Part shown: piece by piece, positions 35,568-42,358 of the stretch
How positions within the stretch are numbered: the stretch's first letter is position 1
How the letters are laid out: the number at the start of each line of letters is the position of its first letter
NCBI GenBank assembly: GCA_945787805.1
Contig: CALZID010000011.1
Coordinates: forward strand, 1-64,000
Direction: 5' to 3'
DNA: 64,000 nt
DNA from: an uncultured Clostridia bacterium
Lineage (GTDB): Bacteria > Bacillota > Clostridia > Oscillospirales > Acutalibacteraceae
Translations under genes and position numbers: made by a program
The notes under the pieces: generated by a model
Databases searched by the model: none
Told to the model about the DNA's origin: nothing
What the model saw: the letters and a program-made list of their open reading frames with translations, nothing else

Positions 35568-36510
35568 AAAGAGTTATTCATCTTCAAATGCAATTAACAC
35601 CCCCACTGACCTTGATATGAAGCTTATAAACAGCTTTGCTCTTCGGGAGCTTCAAAAGGACGAAGTTTTCTCGTTCAGCGTTATTCTTTGTGACAACGAT
35701 ATTGACCGAGATTTCGAGCGTTTCAGCGAAGAATCCCTTAAAGCTCTCGAAAAACTTTTCGTGGGCAAAACAGGTATTCTCAATCACAGTATGAAAAGCG
35801 AAGACCAGTCTTGCAGAACATATAAGACTCAGCTTATTACCGACCCCGAAAAGAAAACCGTTGACGGAAAGCCTTACACCTATCTCAAAGCGTGGTGTTA
35901 CACCGTTCGCAGTGAGAAAAACGACGCTCTCATTCGTGACATTGAAAGCGGAATAAAAAAAGAAGTCAGCATCAGCTGTTCTTCAACCTCAAGAATTTGT
36001 TCAATTTGTAATGAGCAAAACTGTAATCACATCGCAGGTCGAAAATATAACGGGGAAAAATGTGTTAAAACCATTGACGGCATTACAGACGCTTATGAAT
36101 GGTCTTTTGTAGCGGTGCCCGCACAAAGAAAAGCGGGTGTTACAAAGGCTTATGACAAGGAGAAATCTATGGAAAATATTTTGAAATCAATCAAAGAAGA
36201 CAGTCAGGTAACGCTCAAAAGCAATGAGCTTAAAAAGCTTGCGGCTTACATTGACTCTCTTGCAGAAAAGAGTGCGGACGGTGAACAATACCGCGCACAT
36301 CTCGCTGAAAAAGTAAAAAAAGGCTTTGCTATCGCATTGCCTTCATTAAACGGTGAGTGTGTTGACGAAATCGTGAATACTCTTTCTTCAAAGGAGCTCT
36401 TAAATCTTTGCAAGGCTCTCAAAAAAGAAAGTGCAAAAGTTATTCCCACAACACAGCTTTATAAAGAAGAAAAAGCAAATGACAATCAAAACAGTCAGTT
36501 TAGATTTTAA
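35560..36510 (+). CDS. Phage prohead maturation protease with scaffold-like tail
   Basis: 316 residues from ATG 35560 (GGGAGGTGA six bases upstream). The catalytic region has candidate His in GILNHSMKSED and Ser in KEVSISCSSTS, as in HK97-type prohead proteases. A Cys cluster (CSICNEQNCNHI) with YNGEKC and DAYEWSFVAVPAQRKAGV follows, as in clostridial phage proteases. The C-terminal 110 residues are helical and charged, resembling an internal scaffold. It would process the capsid during head maturation. Confidence 0.8.
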   Translation: MTKKSYSSSNAINTPTDLDMKLINSFALRELQKDEVFSFSVILCDNDIDRDFERFSEESLKALEKLFVGKTGILNHSMKSEDQSCRTYKTQLITDPEKKTVDGKPYTYLKAWCYTVRSEKNDALIRDIESGIKKEVSISCSSTSRICSICNEQNCNHIAGRKYNGEKCVKTIDGITDAYEWSFVAVPAQRKAGVTKAYDKEKSMENILKSIKEDSQVTLKSNELKKLAAYIDSLAEKSADGEQYRAHLAEKVKKGFAIALPSLNGECVDEIVNTLSSKELLNLCKALKKESAKVIPTTQLYKEEKANDNQNSQFRF

Positions 36511-36521
36511 GGAGGATTATT

Positions 36522-37523
36522 ATGGCTAATTTTGAAACAATTAAACTCGATAAAGGACTTTACCACACATCTAAGGGCTTTCTTGCCGAGCTTGAAAGCA
36601 TTGACCCGTCAGAAAACTACAAGGGTACTTCTCTTGAAGGTCTTGACGCATTTGAAAGACAGTTAAAGCGTTTTGACATTAAGGTTAAGGGCCCGAACAG
36701 CGACACAATCGACAAATTCTTTGCAACAACGGATTCAGCGGCACTTTTCCCTGAATATATTGCCCGTGCCGTTCGTCAGAGTGCTGAAAATTCAAGCACA
36801 ATTGACCGAATTGTTGCAACAAAAACAAATATCAACGGTCTTGATTACAGAACAATTGCCTCCATACCGACAGATGAAGAAAAGACGCTTAAAGAAGTGG
36901 CAGAGGGCACGGCAATTCCCGAAACTGTAATTCATACACAGGAAAATCTTGTAAAGCTTAAAAAGCACGGCAGAATGTTAGTTGCATCTTATGAAGCAAT
37001 CCGTTTTCAAAAGCTTGATATTTTCACTGTTACGCTTCGTCAAATCGGCGCACATATTGCCCGTTCACAGTTCAGCGATGCGCTTGAAGTGCTTCTCAAC
37101 GGCGACGGCAATAACAACCCAATGGCAGAAGTTCCGGCACTCGGCAACACCTTTACATATGCCGACCTTGTCAAGCTCTGGGATGCATTGTCACCCTATG
37201 ATATGAACACACTTCTTGCATCTTCAGACGCAGTTGTAACTTTCCTGAATTTGCCGGAATTCAGAGATGCAAAGGCAGGTCTTAATTTCCACGGTAACGG
37301 TTCAATGATTACACCGCTCGGCGCAACGCTTATTAAAGCCGATGATTTATCCGGTGCAATTATCGGTCTTGATAAGAATTATGCTCTTGAAATGGTTACA
37401 GCCGGCGGGGTTCAAACAGAATATGACAAGCTTATTGACCGTCAGCTTGAGCGTGCAACAATCTCTCAAATTTCAGGATTTGCAAAAATCTTTAATGCAG
37501 CAGCAAAAGCAATGGTACTCTGA
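36522..37523 (+). CDS. Phage major capsid protein (HK97-fold type)
   Basis: 333 residues. Order and content fit a capsid protein: an N-terminal helical arm, then FPEYIARAVRQSAENSS, a peripheral domain around GTAIPETVIHTQENLVKLKKHGRMLVASYEAI, and TLLASSDAVVTFLNLPEFRD with a GATLIKADDLSGAIIGLDKNYALEM C-terminal region. AAGGAGGATTATT precedes ATG. It follows the protease by 11 bases. The fold assignment is inference from context and motif layout. Confidence 0.82.
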   Translation: MANFETIKLDKGLYHTSKGFLAELESIDPSENYKGTSLEGLDAFERQLKRFDIKVKGPNSDTIDKFFATTDSAALFPEYIARAVRQSAENSSTIDRIVATKTNINGLDYRTIASIPTDEEKTLKEVAEGTAIPETVIHTQENLVKLKKHGRMLVASYEAIRFQKLDIFTVTLRQIGAHIARSQFSDALEVLLNGDGNNNPMAEVPALGNTFTYADLVKLWDALSPYDMNTLLASSDAVVTFLNLPEFRDAKAGLNFHGNGSMITPLGATLIKADDLSGAIIGLDKNYALEMVTAGGVQTEYDKLIDRQLERATISQISGFAKIFNAAAKAMVL

Positions 37524-37539
37524 TAAAGGGGCGATAATC

Positions 37540-37905
37540 TTGATAGACACTAACGCTGTTTTAGATGTAATTGTTAATGCAAATTCATTATCGTTACAAG
37601 AGCGAGAAAGATTAAGACCTCATTGCTCCGTTGCCTGCAATCAGTTGTCACAAAGACTTAAAAGCGAAGAATATGCAACAGTATCTGCCGTTATTATGGC
37701 GTGTGCGAGCATTGCGCAATATAGATATTTATTGACAACCGAAAGCGATGATGATTTTCTGTCTTTCAAGGCTGGCGACATTACTGTCAGGCAAAACCGC
37801 GAAGCCAGAATTGAGAACGCCGCAAAATTCAAAACCGAATCATTGGTTTCCGCAACGCCTTATCTCACCGATATTGACTTCGTTTTTGAGGCGGTGGAAG
37901 TTTGA
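37540..37905 (+). CDS. Probable phage head-tail connector protein
   Basis: 121 residues from TTG 37540, with AAAGGGG 8-9 bases upstream; a longer in-frame reading to 37342 is a shadow inside the capsid gene. Mostly helical and soluble (LSLQERERLRPHCSVACNQL, TLTTESDDDFLSFKAGDITV-like region). Position directly after the capsid gene fits a gp6/gp15-like head-tail adaptor. The function rests on position and size only. It overlaps the next start by 4 bases. Confidence 0.6.
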   Translation: MIDTNAVLDVIVNANSLSLQERERLRPHCSVACNQLSQRLKSEEYATVSAVIMACASIAQYRYLLTTESDDDFLSFKAGDITVRQNREARIENAAKFKTESLVSATPYLTDIDFVFEAVEV

Positions 37906-38240
37906 AAATAGATGATGTAATAAATAAATTCGGCAGAACAGTACAGTTAAGACTCTTTGTCGGAAGTTGGATGTCAAACAGATTCAATGCTTTTATTCAG
38001 CCTTTGAGATATAAAAACAAGTTATATATGACCGGTGATGTTACGCCAATCGGCAAAAATGCAGAAGATGTTTATTTATATCTCGGTCCGAAGAGTCACA
38101 ATTTTTGCGACTCAATCTCAAAATATAAGATTTGCGATGACTTCGGTAACACATACATCATCGACCGAGCAGAAGAAATCATCTTTAAAAACGAAGTGGG
38201 TTATATCTGGGCCATTATCAGAAAAATAACGGAGGTTTAA
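37902..38240 (+). CDS. Probable phage head closure protein
   Basis: 112 residues starting at TTG 37902 (overlapping the previous stop; GGCGGTGG just upstream). Beta-rich: RTVQLRLFVGSWMSNRFNAFIQPLRYKNKLYMTGDVTPIG, then ISKYKICDDFGNTYIIDRAEEI. Size and position after the connector fit a head-closure (stopper) protein. It was not recognised by sequence; inference from gene order. Confidence 0.5.
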   Translation: MKIDDVINKFGRTVQLRLFVGSWMSNRFNAFIQPLRYKNKLYMTGDVTPIGKNAEDVYLYLGPKSHNFCDSISKYKICDDFGNTYIIDRAEEIIFKNEVGYIWAIIRKITEV

Positions 38241-38242
38241 AA

Positions 38243-38647
38243 ATGATTAGTATTAGTACTCAAGCACATCAGCTTATCAGCGAAATGCGTGAGAGCGTTA
38301 AATTCACAAATGTTACATTTACTTCTGATTATGAATACGGAGCAAAGCCCACACCTGTAACCTCACCCATAATATCAGTTACAATTAAGGGCTGTGAAAT
38401 CGGTGAAAAAGACGAAACAAATAACAGAACCGTTAATTTGACTATTGGCGCAGACATTTATGTGCCTTTTAATTCGGATTACAAATATGTATATTCTTTT
38501 TTTGAAAATATGGTGAATTTTCTTATGTCAACAAATCCGCATCCTATCACCAAGGTCACTTGCGGTGACATAACTTATGACAAAGCATGTGAGGCGCTTG
38601 TGATAAAATCTTCTTTTGTTTTTACAACTACAGAATGGCTACCATAA
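38243..38647 (+). CDS. Probable phage tail terminator-like protein
   Basis: 134 residues. ACGGAGG lies 7 bases before ATG. Sequence SVKFTNVTFTSDYEYGAKPTP, VNLTIGADIYVPFNSDYKYVYSFFENMVNFL is an alpha/beta layout compatible with a minor tail/tail-terminator protein. It is the last gene: a strong terminator follows 3 bases later and no tail tube, tape measure, holin or lysin gene is present. The cassette therefore ends exactly at the head-tail junction. Confidence 0.5.
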   Translation: MISISTQAHQLISEMRESVKFTNVTFTSDYEYGAKPTPVTSPIISVTIKGCEIGEKDETNNRTVNLTIGADIYVPFNSDYKYVYSFFENMVNFLMSTNPHPITKVTCGDITYDKACEALVIKSSFVFTTTEWLP

Positions 38648-38649
38648 AA

Positions 38650-38686
38650 AATACCCACCTCGATTTACTCGGGGTGGGCGTTTTTC
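38650..38686. terminator. Strong bidirectional terminator ending the phage cassette
   Basis: CCCACCTCG, loop ATTTACT, CGGGGTGGG (38654-38678), with TTTTT on the plus side and T-rich sequence on the minus side. It terminates both the phage-gene cassette and the convergent transporter gene. Confidence 0.85.
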
Positions 38687-38692
38687 TATTGA

Positions 38693-40543
38693 TTAGTCAG
38701 CGTTTTCTTCTTCTATTTTGTCAACTATATCTTGCGGAATTGCCTCGCCGTGTTTAACAAAGAGAATCATAAGTATTGCGCCTGCGAAACATATCGGGCT
38801 GTAATAGAACAGCGACATATATGTTCCCGCAAACATTCTTATGAAGCCGTAGAGAATGGGAGAAGCAATCTGTGCCGAGAATGTTGCTGTGTAGTAATAT
38901 CCTGTAAAGGTACCGACCTTGTCAATACCACCGATTTCAAGAACTAACGGCAATGTGTTTACTGTGATAAACATATTTGCCGCACCGCCCAAAATGAGAA
39001 CGGGGTAAATAAGGACTTTCAGAATCTTTGTAACTTCATTTACGGAATCGTTAATGGTTGCCATAGCCTTTGCAAAGGTTTCGTTTCCTTCAGCTCCGTA
39101 AACTTCTGCCGCAACATTTACAATATCGTCATAAACCGATTTGCCTGCGTTTGTAACAAGATATTCGTCGAAAGCCTTGTATTTTTCACTTTCTGCTCCG
39201 TCGTTCAGGAAAGCAACATAGCCGTCCATTGTGAGAAGCTCGGCTTCGGTGCCGTTTGCTTTGGCGGTATCGGAAAGATTTGCGTTATAGTCGTTCATCT
39301 GATTGTCAATTGCTATATATGCGTTGTTGGCAGTAACATATTTGCTGATTGAAAGATTTTGATTGCCGAGCATAACAACAAATACGCCGAAGAATACTAT
39401 AAATGCCGAAAGGAAAATTGAAATACCCATAAGTATTGTCTTTTTTCTGCCCACTTTTGTACCCATTTTGCCGGCGGGAACCGCTGATATTGCAGAGAAT
39501 ACTGCGAAAATGAGCATAATGATTGTTGCTTCGGAAGTAATCATATGCAAAATTTCCTGAGCGAACAGTGAGAAGAATGTTGTAATTGCGTTTGTACCGC
39601 AGAAAAGGAAGAAAAGACAGCCGAGCATAAAGAGAAGACTCTTTCTTTCGCCTGTTGTGAGTTTTACGGCTTTCTTTGCCGCTTTTTCTGCTTTGCGGCG
39701 AGCTTTATCGTCTGCATAAGCATTATCGGCCGCCTTTGAATCAATTCTTGAATCAGGCTCTTTGACAAATATTCTTACAACCAGCATACCGATAATCATA
39801 ACAATGGAACCGATTGCAAAAACATAGGGGAACGAAACCGATTCGTCAGCCTTAATCTGTTCTTTTGAAAGACCTGAGAAAATTCCGCAAAGGACAATTG
39901 CGATTGTACCCGCAACCATACCCACTGCCGAACCTAAACCGCCCATAAGGTTGATGATTGCGTTACCTTCGGAACGGAGATGCGGCGGCGTAAGGTCGGG
40001 CATAAGAGCCACTGCCGGCGCACGCCATAAGGACATTGAAAAAACGAAAAGAATGATGCAAATCATTGTTACAATAAGTGTGCCTTCGCCTTTAACATTG
40101 AGCGCAATAATCGGAATTAAGAAAAACAGAATTGCCGAAATCGGAGCAACACCTACAATAAAGGGACGGCGTTTGCCAAGCCTTGAGTGACAACGGTCAG
40201 AAAGCTTGCCGAATGTGGGTTGAAAAATAACACCGAAAATATTATCGAATGTCATAATAAAACCGATGAATAACGGCACAAGCGTAAATCCGCCTGTTGC
40301 GGAAATCGTGCTTTCACCCTGTGCTGCAGCGAAATCGCCAATCCAAGGGATAGCCGAAGCCAGGCTCTGACTAAGCTTTGTAACAAAATCGCTCTCATTG
40401 AGAATTTTGTTGAGAATTCTTGTTACATAAGGGTCATAAATTGCCCATGCAATTGATGTTGTGAGAAACGCAAAGCCGGTAATGACGGTATGCCATATAT
40501 GAAGCTTGCCGTTTTTCTCACAAAAGAGTTCTTTTTTGTTCAT
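38693..40543 (-). CDS. SLC45-like MFS sugar transporter
   Basis: 616 residues from ATG 40543 (GGAGGA 7 bases upstream; the longer reading to 40570 has no ribosome binding site). About 12 transmembrane helices. It has GPH/SLC45-like FQPTFGKLSDRCHSRLGKRRPFI after helix 2, and SLWRAPAVALMPDLTPPHLRSEGNAIINLMGG. The loop between helices 8 and 9 is enlarged to about 130 residues, hydrophilic and probably extracellular (starting about residue 400, NQNLSISKYVTANNAYIAI). It probably imports a disaccharide or oligosaccharide with protons; the substrate is unknown. Divergent from tRNA-Thr. Confidence 0.8.
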   Translation of the reverse strand: MNKKELFCEKNGKLHIWHTVITGFAFLTTSIAWAIYDPYVTRILNKILNESDFVTKLSQSLASAIPWIGDFAAAQGESTISATGGFTLVPLFIGFIMTFDNIFGVIFQPTFGKLSDRCHSRLGKRRPFIVGVAPISAILFFLIPIIALNVKGEGTLIVTMICIILFVFSMSLWRAPAVALMPDLTPPHLRSEGNAIINLMGGLGSAVGMVAGTIAIVLCGIFSGLSKEQIKADESVSFPYVFAIGSIVMIIGMLVVRIFVKEPDSRIDSKAADNAYADDKARRKAEKAAKKAVKLTTGERKSLLFMLGCLFFLFCGTNAITTFFSLFAQEILHMITSEATIIMLIFAVFSAISAVPAGKMGTKVGRKKTILMGISIFLSAFIVFFGVFVVMLGNQNLSISKYVTANNAYIAIDNQMNDYNANLSDTAKANGTEAELLTMDGYVAFLNDGAESEKYKAFDEYLVTNAGKSVYDDIVNVAAEVYGAEGNETFAKAMATINDSVNEVTKILKVLIYPVLILGGAANMFITVNTLPLVLEIGGIDKVGTFTGYYYTATFSAQIASPILYGFIRMFAGTYMSLFYYSPICFAGAILMILFVKHGEAIPQDIVDKIEEENAD

Positions 40544-40686
40544 AGTTTTTTCCTCCGGAATAAAATCCAAAATTACATATAGATTATACTACATTGTTAC
40601 AAAAAAAGAAATATGTAAATAGCCGAAATTTAATCTGTTTTTTTGTACACTGTGTCAAATAAATAAGATTTATATCCTTATTCTTC

Positions 40687-40715
40687 TTGACAAACTATGT
40701 AAACAACTGTATAAT
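40687..40715 (+). promoter_or_regulatory. tRNA-Thr promoter
   Basis: TTGACA (40687-40692), a 17-base spacer and TATAAT (40710-40715), a perfect vegetative consensus 22 bases before the tRNA. Confidence 0.88.
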
Positions 40716-40737
40716 TACTCTTGCATTTTGAATATTT

Positions 40738-40813
40738 GCTGCTATGGCTCAGGCGGTAGAGCACGTCCTTGGTAAGGACGAGGTCACCGGTTCGAATCCG
40801 GTTAGCAGCTCCA
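40738..40813 (+). tRNA. tRNA-Thr (anticodon GGT)
   Basis: 76 nt. Acceptor stem GCTGCTA (40738-40744) pairs with TAGCAGC (40803-40809), discriminator T and encoded CCA (40811-40813). Anticodon stem CGTCC/GGACG with loop TTGGTAA gives anticodon GGT, reading ACC/ACT threonine codons. T-arm CCGGTTCGAATCCGG. It has its own consensus promoter and an intrinsic terminator right after CCA. Confidence 0.97.
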
Positions 40814-40852
40814 AAAAATAAAGAAGCTGTAAAACAGCCTCTTTATTTTTTT
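40814..40852 (+). terminator. Terminator of tRNA-Thr
   Basis: AATAAAGA-GCTGT and ACAGC-TCTTTATT form a long stem with a 3-base loop, followed by TTTTTG. It carries a GCTGTAAAA core like the other hairpins of the window. Confidence 0.85.
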
Positions 40853-40856
40853 GTGT

Positions 40857-41028
40857 TTGTGTCCGCAGGACACAACATCGTTTGCGAACATACTCGCAAC
40901 ATCATTTGACCGATAGGTCAACATCGTTTCTCTTTAGCGGACACAAAACGATGTGATGCTCGGCATCAACGATGTTACACTTATCGGTGTAAACGATGTG
41001 GCTTCGCCAATGATGTTGCACTTCGTGC
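40857..41028 (+). repeat. Array of short palindromes joined by a constant AACATCGTTT linker
   Basis: Seven different small hairpins alternate with a fixed 9-10 base linker. Forward linkers AACATCGTTT lie at 40874, AACATCATTT at 40898 and AACATCGTTT at 40920. The reverse complements AAACGATGT/AACGATGTT lie at 40946, 40968, 40991 and 41009. Hairpins: TTGTGTCC/GGACACAA (40857), GCGA/TCGC (40884), TGACC/GGTCA (40907), GATGC/GCATC (40955), ACAC/GTGT (40977), GGC/GCC (41000), GCAC/GTGC (41018). TTTGTGTCCGC (40856-40866) and GCGGACACAAA (40937-40947) close the left half. The last hairpin overlaps the -35 of the downstream gene. Not CRISPR: units are palindromic, shorter, and inverted halfway. Confidence 0.85.
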
Positions 41029-41044
41029 AAATGCATGGTATAAT
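41016..41044 (+). promoter_or_regulatory. Promoter of the four-helix-bundle gene, overlapping the last palindrome
   Basis: TTGCAC (41016-41021), a 17-base spacer and TATAAT (41039-41044). The -35 hexamer is formed by the end of the last linker plus the first arm of the GCAC/GTGC hairpin. Confidence 0.65.
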
Positions 41045-41068
41045 CTTACTGCAAAAGAGGTGATAGCA

Positions 41069-41425
41069 ATGAAAGAAGATAAACTTTCTGATTTATCTAT
41101 GCAATTATCGGTTGATGTATTGAAACTTACAAAAGAATTGAGAGCAAAACACGAAACTGTTATTTCAAATCAAATTGGCAGAAGTGCCACAAGTGTTTGT
41201 GCCAATATTGCTGAAAGTAAATACGGTCATAGTCGTGCAGATTTCATTGCTAAACTTGAAATTGCGTTAAAAGAAGCAAGTGAAACCAGCAAGTGGCTCG
41301 AAATGCTTTTGAAATCAGACTATATTGATGAAGCGACCTATAAGTCTATTGATAAGACTTGTTCAACGATTAGAATTTTACTGATTGCTTCTATCAAAAC
41401 GGCAAAAAGCAAGTTAATCAATTAG
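41069..41425 (+). CDS. Four-helix-bundle protein (23S rRNA-IVP / bAvd-like family)
   Basis: 118 residues from ATG 41069 (AGAGGTGA five bases upstream; in-frame GTG 41060 is part of that site). Almost entirely helical. The family pattern is VLKLTKELRAKHETVISNQIGRSATSVCANIAES, then SRADFIAKLEIALKEASETSKWLEMLL. Members form pentameric barrels, are basic, and include Avd of diversity-generating retroelements and proteins encoded in 23S rRNA insertions; most have no known job. No reverse transcriptase or rRNA gene is nearby. It is preceded by the palindrome array and transcribed from a promoter in its last unit. Confidence 0.88.
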   Translation: MKEDKLSDLSMQLSVDVLKLTKELRAKHETVISNQIGRSATSVCANIAESKYGHSRADFIAKLEIALKEASETSKWLEMLLKSDYIDEATYKSIDKTCSTIRILLIASIKTAKSKLIN

Positions 41426-41682
41426 TCCAAGGCGATGACTTAAAGTTTTACTATTTTATTGATAATCACAAAAAGGCTTTTGTATGTTTAGAAAAGGCTG
41501 TTGATGAAGCTATTGATTTTGATAAACAAGATAATGCTCAACAATTATTAAAGCATTATGAAAAAGATAACACTATGACTATGTGTGAAAGAATGAAATT
41601 ACTAATGTTAGAACATTATGGATTTTCTGATGAATTCAAAGCAAATCACAAATTTAAGTATTTATTAGATAGATTAGCGTAG
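41425..41682 (+). pseudogene. Gene remnant lacking a start codon
   Basis: An 85-codon open frame ending at TAG 41680-41682 with convincing protein-like composition (GDDLKFYYFIDNHKKAFVCL, ERMKLLMLEHYGFSDEFKAN, YLLDRLA). It has no ATG/GTG/TTG start or ribosome binding site before the ATGs around codon 52. The frame is open back to 41374 inside the four-helix-bundle gene. It is probably the 3' part of a decayed, AT-rich gene, or was once fused or programmed behind the preceding gene. Not recognised. It fills most of the 41426-41800 gap. Confidence 0.5.
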
Positions 41683-41722
41683 CAAAACTTATCAAGAATT
41701 TTTTCGTTAAAATGCCATAATT

Positions 41723-41769
41723 ATATGCACCTTTGAAAGTCGGGCACTTTTAAAGGTGCATATTTTTTT
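41723..41769 (+). terminator. Terminator after the four-helix-bundle unit
   Basis: ATATGCACCTTT-AAAGT and ACTTT-AAAGGTGCATAT (41723-41762) around a CGGGC loop, followed by TTTTTTTG. Confidence 0.85.
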
Positions 41770-41800
41770 GGTATTTATAAATTATCGTTTCGTCGCCGAT

Positions 41801-42358
41801 TTACACATCGGCGGGGTATTCCGCAGGAGCCGACGCATATTCGTCAGATACGCTCATTTCGTCACCGGGCACATCAAAACCTTTGTTTTTAATATACTCT
41901 TCAACGGGCACTCCGTCGATAAAGACTTCTGTTACCGCTGCGTTACCCTTATATACTTTGATTGTGGCATACGCTTCTGCCGTTGCGATATAAAAATTAG
42001 GTATATTCGTCTTTTCGTCAATTTTGTATCTTGTTAAAAGCTCCTGATTTTGTTCGGAATCTCTTATATAATTGTCACAATCGGGCTTTGAATCGGAAAA
42101 ATCAATGATTTCCGCATATCCGTTGTCAGATGTTCCTATGATTATATATTTTTTGTATGAATAGCAACAGATATCATCGGACCAAAAGGTTACATATCCG
42201 TCCGCAATATTGATGCCGCTGACTCTGACTTTATAATCAATTCCTTTGCTCAATAACTCTTCTTTGGCTTTGTTGCCGTATGCAATCATTCCAACGGGAG
42301 TTAAAATTTGAAGAACAATTGTGAGAGTAAGTATTATTGTCAGTATTTTTTTACGCAT
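41801..42358 (-). CDS. Exported GDYXXLXD-like protein
   Basis: About 185 residues from ATG 42358 (AGGAG about 10 bases upstream; an in-frame GTG at 42367 is too close). N-terminal membrane anchor about 3-25, then an extracytoplasmic domain (YKVRVSGINIADGYVTFWSD, IIIGTSDNGYAEIIDFSDSK, AVTEVFIDGVPVEEYIKNKG). Size, anchor and partnership with a DUF2157-like membrane protein resemble the GDYXXLXD/DUF4401 pair of other Firmicutes. The family call is tentative; the exact motif is not obvious. Overlaps the upstream gene by 8 bases, so they are co-translated. Confidence 0.6.
   Translation of the reverse strand: MRKKILTIILTLTIVLQILTPVGMIAYGNKAKEELLSKGIDYKVRVSGINIADGYVTFWSDDICCYSYKKYIIIGTSDNGYAEIIDFSDSKPDCDNYIRDSEQNQELLTRYKIDEKTNIPNFYIATAEAYATIKVYKGNAAVTEVFIDGVPVEEYIKNKGFDVPGDEMSVSDEYASAPAEYPADV

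Noticed and set aside
37342-37539. N-terminal extension of the connector gene into the capsid gene
   Set aside because: This part is the out-of-frame shadow of the capsid coding sequence. A supported TTG start with AAAGGGG exists at 37540.
32667-38647. Complete prophage
   Set aside because: Integration, regulation, replication, tail and lysis genes are all missing and host genes flank the block directly, so only a head/packaging cassette is supported.
40857-41028. CRISPR array
   Set aside because: The repeated unit is only 9-10 bases, it inverts halfway, and the variable parts are perfect palindromes of 9-19 bases rather than spacers of constant length. No cas gene is present.
41069-41425. 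Diversity-generating retroelement (Avd accessory protein)
   Set aside because: No reverse transcriptase, template or variable repeat, or target gene lies nearby. Only the fold family is shared.
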